Part shown: positions 26,391-35,442 of the stretch, piece by piece
Layout: the number at the start of each line of letters is the position of its first letter
Numbering within the stretch: the stretch's first letter is position 1
Source of the DNA: Achromobacter sp. Root83
GTDB taxonomy: Bacteria; Pseudomonadota; Gammaproteobacteria; Burkholderiales; Burkholderiaceae_B
Assembly: GCF_001428845.1 (NCBI RefSeq)
Contig: NZ_LMIU01000012.1
Coordinates: 190,857-254,856 of the forward strand
Length of the DNA: 64,000 bases
Direction of reading: 5' to 3'
Translations under genes and position numbers: made by a program
The notes under the pieces: model-generated
What the model was told of the DNA's origin: nothing
Database searches by the model: none
What the model saw: the letters and a program-made list of their open reading frames with translations, nothing else

Positions 26391-28184
26391 ATGCAGCATA
26401 TTCGCAACTTCTCCATCATTGCCCACATCGATCATGGTAAATCGACCCTGGCCGATCGCCTGATCCAGCGCTGCGGCGGATTGGCGGATCGCGAAATGTC
26501 GGCGCAGGTTCTCGATTCCATGGAAATCGAGCGCGAGCGCGGCATCACCATCAAGGCCCAGACCGCCGCCCTGCACTACAAGGCGAAGGACGGCAAGACC
26601 TATAACCTGAACCTGATCGACACCCCGGGGCACGTGGACTTCTCGTACGAAGTCAGCCGTTCCCTGTCGGCGTGCGAAGGCGCGCTGCTGGTGGTGGACG
26701 CTTCGCAGGGCGTCGAGGCCCAGACTGTCGCCAACTGCTACACGGCCATCGAGCTGGGCGTGGAAGTCGTGCCGGTGCTGAACAAGATGGACCTGCCGCA
26801 GGCCGACCCCGAGGGCGCGCGCCAGGAAGTCGAAGACGTGATCGGCATCGACGCGTCGGAGGCGGTGCTGGCCAGCGCCAAGACCGGCATGGGCATCGAC
26901 GAGATCCTCGAGACCATCGTTGCCCGCGTGCCGGCGCCCAAGGGCGACCCCGACGCGCCGTTGCAGGCGCTGGTCATCGACTCGTGGTTCGACAACTACG
27001 TGGGCGTGGTCATGCTGGTGCGCATCATCAATGGCGTGCTCAAGCCCAAGGACAAGATCCTGCTGATGGCCTCCGGCGCCACCCACCTTTGCGAGCAGAC
27101 CGGTGTGTTCACCCCGAAGTCGCAGCAGCGCCCGCACCTGTCGGCGGGCGAGGTCGGCTTCATCATCGCCGGCATCAAGCAACTGGAAGACGCCAAGGTC
27201 GGCGATACTGTCACGCTGGCCAACAAGCCGGCCGCGTCGGCGCTGCCGGGCTTCAAGGAAGTCAAGCCGCAGGTGTTCGCCGGCCTGTATCCGGTGGAAA
27301 GCTCCGAATACGATCAGCTTCGCGACTCGCTCGACAAGCTCAAGCTGAACGACGCGGCGCTGATGTTCGAACCGGAAGTGTCGCAGGCGCTGGGCTTCGG
27401 CTTTCGCTGCGGCTTCCTGGGCCTCTTGCACATGGAAATCGTGCAGGAACGCCTGGAACGGGAATTCGACATGGACATCATCACTACCGCGCCGTCGGTG
27501 GTGTACGAGGTCGAGCAGCGCGATGGCTCCGTGATCACCGTGGAAAGCCCGTCGCGCATGCCGGAAGTGGGCAAGATCCAGGACATTCGCGAACCCATCG
27601 TGAAGGTCACGCTGTTCATGCCGCAAGACTACGTCGGCCCGGTCATGACGCTGTGCAACAACAAGCGCGGCTCCCAGGTCAACATGAGCTATCACGGCCG
27701 CCAGGTCCACTTGGTGTACGAGATCCCGCTGGCCGAGATCGTGCTGGACTTCTTCGACAAGCTGAAGTCGGTCTCGCGCGGCTATGCGTCGATGGACTAT
27801 GAGTTTCTGGAGTACCGTTCGGCCGATGTCGTGCGCGTGGACCTGCTGATCAACAACGACCGGGTCGACGCGCTGGCGGTGATCGTCCACCGCAGCAATG
27901 CGCGCCACCGCGCCCGCGATGTTGTCACGCGCATGCGCGGCTTGATACCGCGCCAGATGTTCGACGTCGTCATCCAGGCGGCTATCGGCGCTGAAATCAT
28001 CGCGCGCGAAAACGTGAAGGCGCTGCGCAAGAACGTGCTGGCCAAGTGCTATGGCGGCGACATCTCGCGCAAGAAGAAGCTGCTGGAAAAGCAGAAGGCC
28101 GGCAAGAAGCGCATGAAGCAGGTGGGCAGCGTGGAAATCCCGCAGGAGGCGTTCCTGGCCATCCTGCAAGTGGAAGACAAATAG
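26391..28184 (+). CDS. lepA: Translation elongation factor 4 (LepA)
   Basis: A 597-residue ribosome-associated GTPase that back-translocates or assists stalled ribosomes. Start [20 protein letters not shown] matches E. coli LepA at the first residue, so the ATG at 26391 is firm although the frame is open upstream. G motifs are [16 protein letters not shown] and NKMDLP; the LepA-specific C-terminal domain contains [27 protein letters not shown]. No Shine-Dalgarno precedes the start. lepB follows after 24 bases. Confidence 0.96.
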   Translation: MQHIRNFSIIAHIDHGKSTLADRLIQRCGGLADREMSAQVLDSMEIERERGITIKAQTAALHYKAKDGKTYNLNLIDTPGHVDFSYEVSRSLSACEGALLVVDASQGVEAQTVANCYTAIELGVEVVPVLNKMDLPQADPEGARQEVEDVIGIDASEAVLASAKTGMGIDEILETIVARVPAPKGDPDAPLQALVIDSWFDNYVGVVMLVRIINGVLKPKDKILLMASGATHLCEQTGVFTPKSQQRPHLSAGEVGFIIAGIKQLEDAKVGDTVTLANKPAASALPGFKEVKPQVFAGLYPVESSEYDQLRDSLDKLKLNDAALMFEPEVSQALGFGFRCGFLGLLHMEIVQERLEREFDMDIITTAPSVVYEVEQRDGSVITVESPSRMPEVGKIQDIREPIVKVTLFMPQDYVGPVMTLCNNKRGSQVNMSYHGRQVHLVYEIPLAEIVLDFFDKLKSVSRGYASMDYEFLEYRSADVVRVDLLINNDRVDALAVIVHRSNARHRARDVVTRMRGLIPRQMFDVVIQAAIGAEIIARENVKALRKNVLAKCYGGDISRKKKLLEKQKAGKKRMKQVGSVEIPQEAFLAILQVEDK

Positions 28185-28208
28185 AACCAAAAAGAAGGCG
28201 GTTAGCTG

Positions 28209-29093
28209 ATGAGTTGGAACTTTGCCCTGATCTTGTTTGTTCTGCTGGTCCTGACCGGCATTATCTGGGTGCTTGATCTGGCGGTGCTGCGCAAGGGGCG
28301 TGAGCGCCGCGCTCAAGCGGCGATGGCGCAGTACGACGCCGCCCTGGTCGGCGACGCCCAGGAAGCCGAGCGCCTGCGCCGCGAGGCCGGCGATGCCGCG
28401 CGGCGCGTGCCGTGGTGGATCGAGTATGCGGTCAGCTTCTTTCCGGTCATCCTGTTCGTGTTCATGCTGCGTTCGTTCGTGGTGGAGCCGTTCCGCATTC
28501 CGTCGGGCTCCATGTTGCCCACGCTGCAATCGGGCGACCTGATCCTGGTGAACAAGTTCAGCTATGGCCTGCGCCTGCCGGTGATCGACAAGAAGATCGT
28601 CGACATCGGCACGCCGCAGCGCGGCGACGTGTTTGTATTCCGCTACCCCGTCGATCCGGACGTCGATTACATCAAGCGCGTGGTCGGTCTGCCTGGCGAC
28701 GAAATCGCCTATCTGGACAAAAAGCTGTACGTGAATGGCGAATTGGTGCCGCATGTGCGCGACGGCGACTATTTCGAGCCGGACCGTGTTTCGTATATAG
28801 CCCAATATAAAGAGAAGTTGGGCGACGTTGAGCACAAGATCCTGCTGGATGAGGGCAAGCCGCAGGATTATTCGCCGATGTGGCAATTTCCCAACCGCGG
28901 AAACTGCCAATACAGCCGCAATGGGGTACGCTGCAAAGTACCGGAAGGGAATTTTTTCGCCATGGGCGATAATCGGGATAACAGCGCTGACAGCCGGTAC
29001 TGGGGGTTCGTTCCTGAATCCAATATCGTCGGCCGCGCCTTTTTCATCTGGATGAACTTCAGCGATCTCAGCCGCATCGGCCGGTTCAACTGA
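28209..29093 (+). CDS. lepB: Signal peptidase I LepB
   Basis: A 294-residue membrane protease that removes signal peptides from exported proteins. Two transmembrane segments (residues 4-25 and 71-92) frame a cytoplasmic loop; the catalytic domain faces the periplasm. The Ser-Lys dyad is S101 in [10 protein letters not shown] and K156 in [12 protein letters not shown]; the conserved [15 protein letters not shown] box is near the C-terminus. Position after lepA and before rnc is the standard one. The rnc start lies 2 bases after its stop. Confidence 0.97.
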   Translation: MSWNFALILFVLLVLTGIIWVLDLAVLRKGRERRAQAAMAQYDAALVGDAQEAERLRREAGDAARRVPWWIEYAVSFFPVILFVFMLRSFVVEPFRIPSGSMLPTLQSGDLILVNKFSYGLRLPVIDKKIVDIGTPQRGDVFVFRYPVDPDVDYIKRVVGLPGDEIAYLDKKLYVNGELVPHVRDGDYFEPDRVSYIAQYKEKLGDVEHKILLDEGKPQDYSPMWQFPNRGNCQYSRNGVRCKVPEGNFFAMGDNRDNSADSRYWGFVPESNIVGRAFFIWMNFSDLSRIGRFN

Positions 29094-29095
29094 TT

Positions 29096-29857
29096 ATGTC
29101 GCTAGCCACGCTAGAAACCCGCCTGGATTACCACTTCGGTGATGCAGCCTTGCTTGAACAGGCACTGACGCATCGCAGTCATGGCGCGCGCCATAACGAG
29201 CGGTTGGAATTCCTTGGGGATTCCGTGCTGAACTTCGTCGTGGCGGCGATGCTGTTCGAGCGCTATACCAAAATCGACGAAGGCGATCTGTCGCGCCTGC
29301 GGGCCAATCTGGTCAAACAGGCGTCGCTGGCGGATATCGCCCAGCGGCTGGAACTGTCCCAGTACCTGCGCCTGGGCGAAGGCGAATTGAAGAGCGGCGG
29401 CTTCCGCCGTCCTTCCATCCTGGCCGACACCGTCGAAGCGATTTTCGGCGCCGTCTTCCTGGATGCGGGGTTTGACGCCGCCCGTCGCGTGATCGTGCGC
29501 CAGTACCAGCCGGTACTGGCCACCGTAGACCCCAAGACCCTGGGCAAGGACGCCAAGACCTTGCTGCAGGAGTTCCTGCAGGGCCGCAAGCTGGCGCTGC
29601 CGTTGTACACGGTGGTGGCCACGCATGGCGCGGCCCACAGCCAGCAGTTCGAGGTCGAATGCGCCATCCCGGCGCTGGAGATCAAGGTTACGGCGCCCGG
29701 CGCCAGCCGCCGCGCCGCCGAGCAATCGGCGGCCAAGCTCGCGCTGGAGGCCGCGTTGGCCATCAGCCCGGCAACCAAGGCTGCCCGCAAGTCGGGCAAG
29801 GCGCGCAAAACCGCGCAATTGTCGCTGCCCGTGGCAGTGGCTCAAGAGACTAAATGA
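29096..29857 (+). CDS. rnc: Ribonuclease III
   Basis: A 253-residue double-strand-specific endoribonuclease that processes 30S rRNA precursor and structured mRNAs. The catalytic signature is [13 protein letters not shown] (E38 and D42). A second acidic cluster [13 protein letters not shown] lies in the helical domain, and a C-terminal dsRNA-binding domain ends with a Lys/Ala-rich tail. It is longer than E. coli RNase III (226) because of that tail. The gene overlaps era by 4 bases. Confidence 0.97.
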   Translation: MSLATLETRLDYHFGDAALLEQALTHRSHGARHNERLEFLGDSVLNFVVAAMLFERYTKIDEGDLSRLRANLVKQASLADIAQRLELSQYLRLGEGELKSGGFRRPSILADTVEAIFGAVFLDAGFDAARRVIVRQYQPVLATVDPKTLGKDAKTLLQEFLQGRKLALPLYTVVATHGAAHSQQFEVECAIPALEIKVTAPGASRRAAEQSAAKLALEAALAISPATKAARKSGKARKTAQLSLPVAVAQETK

Positions 29858-30744
29858 GCGATACCCCTTTTCGTACCGGCTTTATTGCCATTGTTGGCCG
29901 TCCCAATGTGGGCAAGTCCACGCTGACTAACGCCCTGATCGGCTCCAAGATTTCCATCGTGTCGCGCAAGGCGCAGACCACGCGCCACCGCATCCACGGG
30001 GTGCTGACCCGCGAACACGAGCAATTCGTGTTCGTCGATACGCCGGGCTTCCAGACGCGGCATGGCGGCGCGATGAACCGCATGATGAACCGCGTCGTGA
30101 CCCAGGCCCTGGCCGATGTGGACGTCGTGGTGCATGTGGTCGAAGCCGGCAAATGGTCCGAGGGCGACGCCAAGCTGCTGCCGCTGCTGCCCAACCCGGA
30201 GCGCACGATTCTGGTCGTCTCCAAAATCGACGCCCTGAAGAACCGCGACGACTTGTTTGCCTTCGTTTCCAAGATCATGGCGCTGCATCCGTTTGGCGCC
30301 GTGGTGCCGGTCAGCGCCAGCAAGAACCAGCAGCTTGACCAGTTGCTGGAAGAGATCGCGTCCCGCCTGCCGGAAGGCGAGGCGATGTTCGAAGAAGACA
30401 CGCTGACCGACCGCCCCATGCGCTTTATCGCCGCCGAACTGGTGCGCGAGAAGATCTTCCGCCTGGTCGGCGACGAACTGCCTTACGGCTGCACCGTCGT
30501 CATCGAGCAATGGGAAGAAACGGCCAAGGGCGCGAGCATCAACGCTTGCGTGGTGGTCGAGCGCGACAGCCACAAGCCCATCCTGTTGGGCACGGGCGGC
30601 ATGCACATGAAGCGTATCGCCTCGGAGGCGCGGCAGGACATTGCCAAGCTGCTGGACAAGCCCGTACACCTTGAGGTCTACATCAAGGTGCGCAAGGGCT
30701 GGTCCGACCGCGAGGGTGCGCTGCGCGATCTGGGATATGAGTAG
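29854..30744 (+). CDS. era: GTPase Era
   Basis: A 296-residue Ras-like GTPase that binds the 16S rRNA 3' end during 30S assembly. The P-loop GRPNVGKS covers residues 15-22; the G3 motif is VDTPGF; G4 reads SKID instead of the usual NKxD. The C-terminal KH domain holds [15 protein letters not shown]. It overlaps rnc by 4 bases and recO by 8 bases, so rnc-era-recO are tightly coupled. Confidence 0.96.
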   Translation: MSDTPFRTGFIAIVGRPNVGKSTLTNALIGSKISIVSRKAQTTRHRIHGVLTREHEQFVFVDTPGFQTRHGGAMNRMMNRVVTQALADVDVVVHVVEAGKWSEGDAKLLPLLPNPERTILVVSKIDALKNRDDLFAFVSKIMALHPFGAVVPVSASKNQQLDQLLEEIASRLPEGEAMFEEDTLTDRPMRFIAAELVREKIFRLVGDELPYGCTVVIEQWEETAKGASINACVVVERDSHKPILLGTGGMHMKRIASEARQDIAKLLDKPVHLEVYIKVRKGWSDREGALRDLGYE

Positions 30745-31324
30745 AAGGGCGCCTCGCGTCCAGGATCGTCCCGGATTCATGTTGCACGCCACCGCGTGGC
30801 GTGAAACCTCCCTGATCATTCAGACTTTTTCGCGCGATCATGGCTGCGTCGCCATGGTCGCGAAGGGCGCCAAGCGCCCTTATTCCGTTTTGCGCCCCGT
30901 GCTGTCCGCATTTCAGCCCTTGCTGCTGTCATGGACCGGCAACGGCGAAGTCAAGACGCTGACGCGCGCCGAGATCGCGGGCATACGTCCGCTGGCCGGC
31001 TCCGCGCTGATGTCGGCCTGGTACATGAACGAGCTGCTGCTGCGCCTGTTGCCCCGAGAGGACGCGCATCCGCTGCTGTTCGACGCCTACGACATGGCCT
31101 TGCAGCAATTGTCGGGCGGCACCCGCGCGGCGGGCGCGCTGCGGCGCTTCGAATGGACCTTGCTGCGCGAGACCGGATATGGCGTGGACGAACCTCCCCC
31201 CGATTTCGACGATCCGGTGATCGAGCCCGCGCTGCGCAGCGATCTGCGCGCGCGCCTGGCCGAGAACCTGGCCGGCCGCCCGCTGTCGACACGGCGCGTG
31301 CTGCTGGACCTGCAACGCATCTGA
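30737..31324 (+). CDS. recO: DNA repair protein RecO, short form
   Basis: A 195-residue protein. The N-terminal OB fold (PGFMLHATAWRETSLIIQTFSRDHG ... KGAKRPYS) and the following helical part (WYMNELLLRLLPREDAHPLLFDAYD) are typical RecO, the RecFOR factor that loads RecA on gapped DNA. E. coli RecO has 242 residues; here the segment after RETGYGVDE is short and runs directly into the terminal LAGRPLSTRRVLLDL helix, so a stretch that often contains a metal site is missing. It overlaps era. No pdxJ follows, unlike in E. coli. Confidence 0.85.
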   Translation: MSRRAPRVQDRPGFMLHATAWRETSLIIQTFSRDHGCVAMVAKGAKRPYSVLRPVLSAFQPLLLSWTGNGEVKTLTRAEIAGIRPLAGSALMSAWYMNELLLRLLPREDAHPLLFDAYDMALQQLSGGTRAAGALRRFEWTLLRETGYGVDEPPPDFDDPVIEPALRSDLRARLAENLAGRPLSTRRVLLDLQRI

Positions 31325-31342
31325 GCGTCGCGCGCCCGAGCC

Positions 31343-32251
31343 ATGACCTTCACGCTCAAACAGGTCGAGACCTTCCGTACCGTCTATGAGACGGAGAGCG
31401 TGACCGCCGCCGCCCGGCGGCTGGATGTATCACCCGCGACGGTCAGCGCCACGCTGGCCGCGCTGGAAGCCAGTATCGAACTGCGCCTGTTCGAACGCGT
31501 CCGCCAGCGCATGCAGCGCACGCCCGAAGCCACCCTCCTGTACGAAGAAATCCGCCGCCTGAATGTCGGCCTGGAAAGCCTGGGGCGCAAGATCCGCGCG
31601 ATCCGCGGCGCGGCCCAGCCGAGGCTGCGCATCGGCTGCATCCATGCGTACAGCGGGGTCATTGTCAGCGACGCCATCTCGCGCTTTCGCACGCGCTACC
31701 CCGACACACCGCTCTATCTGCAGATCCGCGATTCCAACACCTTGCGCGACATGGTGGTGTCGGGCGAACTCGATCTGGCGGCGGTCGCCGACGAATCGGA
31801 GCTGGAAGGCCTGCGCGGGCACCGCCTGGCCAGCCTGCGCGCGGTGGCTGTCTTTCCGGCCGGGCATGCGCTGGCGCGGCTCGACGCGGTGGAGTTCTCG
31901 CACCTGGCCGATGCGGACGTGATTCTTCTGAACGCGGAGGATGGCTCGCGCAAACGCCTGGACTCGCTGTTGCACCAGGCCGGCCAGAGCCTGCGGGTGG
32001 CCATCGAAACTCCCTATTCCAGCACCGTTTGCCAGCTGTCGCTGGCCGGCCACGGAGTCGGCATCGCCAATCCCGCGACGGCGCTGGGCATGGAGACGGC
32101 GGGCCTGTGTTACCGCCCGCTGGCGGCTCCCGTGCATTTCGAGTGCCACATGATCCTGCATGGGAGCCGGCCCTTGTCCGAAGCGGGCAAGTTCTGGGCC
32201 ACCTGCCTGCGCGCGGCGCTGGCTCCGCTGGTCGAGCGTTTCGGCGTCTAG
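31343..32251 (+). CDS. LysR-family transcriptional regulator
   Basis: A 302-residue LTTR. The winged HTH lies in residues 1-60 (FRTVYETESVTAAARRLDVSPATVSATLAALE), followed by an effector domain with RLRIGCIHAYSG and GHGVGIANPATALG. It starts 18 bases after recO in the same direction and converges on the minus-strand PLP-enzyme operon that ends 28 bases away, a likely target. The effector is probably the compound handled by that cluster. Confidence 0.88.
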   Translation: MTFTLKQVETFRTVYETESVTAAARRLDVSPATVSATLAALEASIELRLFERVRQRMQRTPEATLLYEEIRRLNVGLESLGRKIRAIRGAAQPRLRIGCIHAYSGVIVSDAISRFRTRYPDTPLYLQIRDSNTLRDMVVSGELDLAAVADESELEGLRGHRLASLRAVAVFPAGHALARLDAVEFSHLADADVILLNAEDGSRKRLDSLLHQAGQSLRVAIETPYSSTVCQLSLAGHGVGIANPATALGMETAGLCYRPLAAPVHFECHMILHGSRPLSEAGKFWATCLRAALAPLVERFGV

Positions 32252-32279
32252 CTTGCACGGACGCCGATGGGCGCCTTCG

Positions 32280-33380
32280 TCAGCCCCGGCGCCCGTCGGA
32301 CGTCAGCATCAGGACCACGGTCGACTCCGCATCCAGCACGCCCGCGCGCCTGAGCCGGGGCACGGCCGCCAGCGCGGCGGCGGAGGACAGTTCCGTGCCC
32401 AGCCCCATGTGTTCCAGTCTTTGCCGCGCCCGGACGGCGTCGGGGTCGGAGACCTCGACGGGCGCGCCGCCCGAGCGGAACAGGGCTTCCAGCGCTTGCA
32501 GCGTGCATGTGCCGCCGGCAATCGAGTACTGGTCGGTCGCGCCTTCCCACTGGCCCCGGGCATCGCCCGTGGCCAGGGCCCGCGACAGGCGGGCATAGGG
32601 CTCCACCGCGTGCAGGCGGGGCAGGCGCGCGACGCGTCCGCTTTGCAGCAGGTGCTGCCAGCCCAGGAAAATTCCCCAGAGCAGGTCACCCCGCGCGGTG
32701 GGCACGACGATGTCGGTGGGGACGCCGCAAACGTCCAGAATCTCCTGGGCGATGGGCTTGTAGCCTTCCACGCCATAGGGATGCGTGCCCACCGGCGGAT
32801 TCAGGTAATTGGTGCCGGCGAACGCGCCGTGGTTGCGGCACAGGTCGGCCACGTATGGCCAGCGTCCCAGGCTGTCCTCGAAGATGCTGAGCCGCGCGCC
32901 GAAGCGCTCCATGGCTTCGCGCTGCAGGGGCGGGCAATTGCGGGTGATGGCGATATCGGCCTGCAGGCCGGCCGCGGCGCAATAGGCCGCCAGCGAGACG
33001 CCGGCATTACCGCTGGAAGCGGCCGCCACGCGGGACGCGCCAGCCAGGCGGGCGCGCGAAACCAGTTGTGCCGCCATCCGGTCCTTGTGGCTGCCCGTGG
33101 GATTTGCGCTTTCGCACTTGAGCCAGAGCTGGCCGACGCCTTCGGACCGCGCGAGCTCCTCGGCGGCCAGCATGGGCGTGGCGCCTTCACCCAGCGTGAC
33201 GGGCGCCAGCACGGGCAAGGGGATGGCGCCGTCACGCGGGGAAGGGCCGTAGCGGCATTCCAGCGTGGCGGGATGGCGGGCCGCGAGGCAGTTGGGGCAG
33301 CCTTCGGGATAGTCGCCCGGTGGCCAAAGGCTTGCGCAGCGGATACAGCGCAGGCCGGTCAAGCTAGGGTTCATCTGCAT
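32280..33380 (-). CDS. Threonine synthase-like PLP enzyme with N-terminal zinc ribbon
   Basis: A 366-residue fold-type II PLP enzyme. A zinc ribbon C12-x2-C15 ... C28-x2-C31 opens the chain; the Schiff-base lysine is K99 in NPTGSHKDRM, and SSGNAGVS supplies the phosphate/substrate loop. Relatives are threonine synthase, threonine dehydratase and cysteate synthase, so it likely catalyses beta/gamma elimination or replacement on an amino acid. It is 3 bases downstream of a desuccinylase-like gene and shares its operon. A stand-alone threonine synthase role is less likely in this catabolic setting. The start could also be the second Met (33374). Confidence 0.8.
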   Translation of the reverse strand: MQMNPSLTGLRCIRCASLWPPGDYPEGCPNCLAARHPATLECRYGPSPRDGAIPLPVLAPVTLGEGATPMLAAEELARSEGVGQLWLKCESANPTGSHKDRMAAQLVSRARLAGASRVAAASSGNAGVSLAAYCAAAGLQADIAITRNCPPLQREAMERFGARLSIFEDSLGRWPYVADLCRNHGAFAGTNYLNPPVGTHPYGVEGYKPIAQEILDVCGVPTDIVVPTARGDLLWGIFLGWQHLLQSGRVARLPRLHAVEPYARLSRALATGDARGQWEGATDQYSIAGGTCTLQALEALFRSGGAPVEVSDPDAVRARQRLEHMGLGTELSSAAALAAVPRLRRAGVLDAESTVVLMLTSDGRRG

Positions 33381-33383
33381 GGG

Positions 33384-34364
33384 TCAGTACTTGGATGCAA
33401 GGGAGTCCAGGGGAAGGGCGGGCGCGACCTGCAGCAGGCAGTCGCCGTCGCCGCTGCGGGCGATGGCGCGCAGGCAGACCACGGTGCCCGCCTGCGGGCT
33501 GAGCAGGGCGCGCATGGGGGTGTCGGGGCGTGCGGGCTCGATCAGGCGGCCGATGTCCTGGCGCGCGGCGACGGATTGCCCCAGTTCGACGCCGGGCACG
33601 AATACGCCGGGTTCGCGCGTGCGCAGCGTGGCGGCGGGCGCATCCAGGTCATAGAGCCGGATCTCAGGATTGCGCGGCAGGGGATGGTCCGGCATCAGGC
33701 CCAGTTCGGCCAGACAGCCCAGCAGCCCCTCGCGGCAGCGCTCGGCAAGGCCGCGGCTGGTTTCCCTGCCGCCGCCGATTTCCGCGCTCAGGCGCAGGAC
33801 GCCGTGGCGGCTGGCCGCGGCCGGCATGGAGCCGCTTTCGCCGCCGCGAAAGAACACGCAATGGGGCAACCCGAAGGCACGGGCCAAGGCGGGCAGGCGG
33901 GCGTCGTAGGCATCGTCGCCGTAGCGGGTGATCACCGACGAGGGCAGGTAGCGCAGGGATGCGCCGCCGCTGTGCACGTCCACCATTGCCTGCACGCGGG
34001 GCAGCAGCCGGGCTTCCAGCGCGGCCGCGATGCTTTCCGTATAGCCGCGCGCCGGCTCGCCCAGGAAGGCCCGATTCAGATTGCCGCCGTCGGAGGGCGA
34101 CAGGCGCGTGCCGGCCAGCGAGGCCTCCGCGTTGACGGCCGGCAGCAGGAAGACCGTGCCGCGCTGCAGAATTTCCGGCAATTGGTGCCATAGGTCCAGC
34201 ACTGCCGCCTGGCCTTCCCATTCGTCGCCATGCACGCCGGCGATCAGGGCGACAGCGGGGCCTGGCCCGGCCTCCACCCGCAGCATGGGGATCGTGATGC
34301 GCCGGTAAGCCGATTCGTTGGTAGCGGCGGCCACCGAGAAATCCTCCCGGCTTACCCGTGCCAT
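33384..34364 (-). CDS. Succinylglutamate desuccinylase/aspartoacylase-family hydrolase
   Basis: A 326-residue M14-type zinc carboxypeptidase-like deacylase. Zinc ligands H45 and E48 are in GVHGDEWEG and H131 in VDVHSGG; the general-base E195 is in LSAEIGGG; the NLNR substrate motif is at 95-98. A C-terminal beta domain (LLSPQAGTVV) resembles that of ectoine-pathway DoeB. It probably removes an acyl group from an N-acyl amino acid. Start at 34364 (MARVSREDFS); the frame is open upstream but those residues are not family-like. Between the PLP enzyme and a Bug binding protein. Confidence 0.82.
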   Translation of the reverse strand: MARVSREDFSVAAATNESAYRRITIPMLRVEAGPGPAVALIAGVHGDEWEGQAAVLDLWHQLPEILQRGTVFLLPAVNAEASLAGTRLSPSDGGNLNRAFLGEPARGYTESIAAALEARLLPRVQAMVDVHSGGASLRYLPSSVITRYGDDAYDARLPALARAFGLPHCVFFRGGESGSMPAAASRHGVLRLSAEIGGGRETSRGLAERCREGLLGCLAELGLMPDHPLPRNPEIRLYDLDAPAATLRTREPGVFVPGVELGQSVAARQDIGRLIEPARPDTPMRALLSPQAGTVVCLRAIARSGDGDCLLQVAPALPLDSLASKY

Positions 34365-34395
34365 GCGGATGCTCCCAGGCGGGCGCGGACCCGGC

Positions 34396-35352
34396 TCAAT
34401 CCAGCGTGGCGGCCTTGATGATGCTTTCCCATTTGGGCAGCTCCTTGAGAATCTGTGTCTGGACGTCCTGGGGCGTGCCGCCCAGGGGTTCCTGGGACCG
34501 GCTGCGCAGTTCCCTGCTGACGCCATCTGAACGCAAGGCCTGGTTCATCGCTGCGTTCAGCCGGGAGATGACGGCGCGCGGGGTTCCAGCGGGTGCGACC
34601 AGCGCGCTCCAGGCCGACTGCTCGTAATCCGGATAGCCCTGTTCGGCCACGGTCGGCACATCGGGATTGGAGGCGGCGCGCTTGCGGGTGGTGACGGCGA
34701 GCGCCCGCAGCCGCCCGTCTTTCAGGTTGCCGATCAGAGGCGGCAGGTTTTCCATCATGGAGTCGACGTGGCCGCCCAGCAGGTCGGACAGTTGCGCGGC
34801 CGTGGCCTTGTAGGGAATCTGGCGGACGGCGGCGCCGGTTTGGGCAATGAACAGTTTGACGCCCACCTCGCTGGTCGTGCCGGGATCCGCCGAGGTCATG
34901 GTCAGGCGGTCGGGCTGGACACGGCTGGCGTCGATGAAACTCTTCAGGTCCCGATAGGGCGAGGCGGCATTCACCACGATGACGTTCGGGGTTTCCGCGA
35001 CCAGGCCTATCGGCGCGATATCGCGATCCATGTCATAGAGCTGCTGCTTGAACAGGAAACGGTGCAGCACCAACGTGCCTACATGGGCATAGCCGATCGT
35101 GTAGCCGTCGGCCGGGGCGCGCACCACGGCCTGGGTCCCGATGCGGCCGCCCGCGCCGACCCGGTTCTCGACGACCACGGGCTGGCCCAGCAGCCGGCTC
35201 ATTTCCTGGCCGATGAGGCGCGCGGTGATGTCCGCGTTGCCGCCGGCGGCGGCGGGCACGATCAGCGTGATCGCGCGTTCCGGGTAGTCGGCTTGCGCGC
35301 CGGGCGCGGCAAGGCAAAGCAACAGGGCGGCAAGGCAGGCGGTGCGTTTCAT
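34396..35352 (-). CDS. Bug-family (TctC) periplasmic binding protein
   Basis: A 318-residue tripartite-tricarboxylate-type solute receptor. A signal peptide covers residues 1-21 (MKRTACLAALLLCLAAPGAQA). The TctC fold shows YPERAITLIVPAAAGG, the ADGYTIGY segment and GGTPQDVQ near the end. These receptors are greatly expanded in Alcaligenaceae and bind small organic acids or amides; no tctA/tctB permease genes are nearby. It is the first gene of the minus-strand operon with the desuccinylase and PLP enzyme and probably captures the pathway substrate. Confidence 0.88.
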   Translation of the reverse strand: MKRTACLAALLLCLAAPGAQADYPERAITLIVPAAAGGNADITARLIGQEMSRLLGQPVVVENRVGAGGRIGTQAVVRAPADGYTIGYAHVGTLVLHRFLFKQQLYDMDRDIAPIGLVAETPNVIVVNAASPYRDLKSFIDASRVQPDRLTMTSADPGTTSEVGVKLFIAQTGAAVRQIPYKATAAQLSDLLGGHVDSMMENLPPLIGNLKDGRLRALAVTTRKRAASNPDVPTVAEQGYPDYEQSAWSALVAPAGTPRAVISRLNAAMNQALRSDGVSRELRSRSQEPLGGTPQDVQTQILKELPKWESIIKAATLD

Positions 35353-35442
35353 GACGATTCCCGAGGCGTTGAGAGCTGCGCCATTGTGCGGGCGCATCGC
35401 GCGGAATCCGTTTGCTTTTATGAGATGGATGTTCGAAAAAAA

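Noticed and set aside
26385..28910. An 841-codon open frame on the minus strand opposite lepA-lepB.
   Set aside because: No domain, His/Asp/Arg-rich composition and no ribosome site; lepA and lepB are certain.
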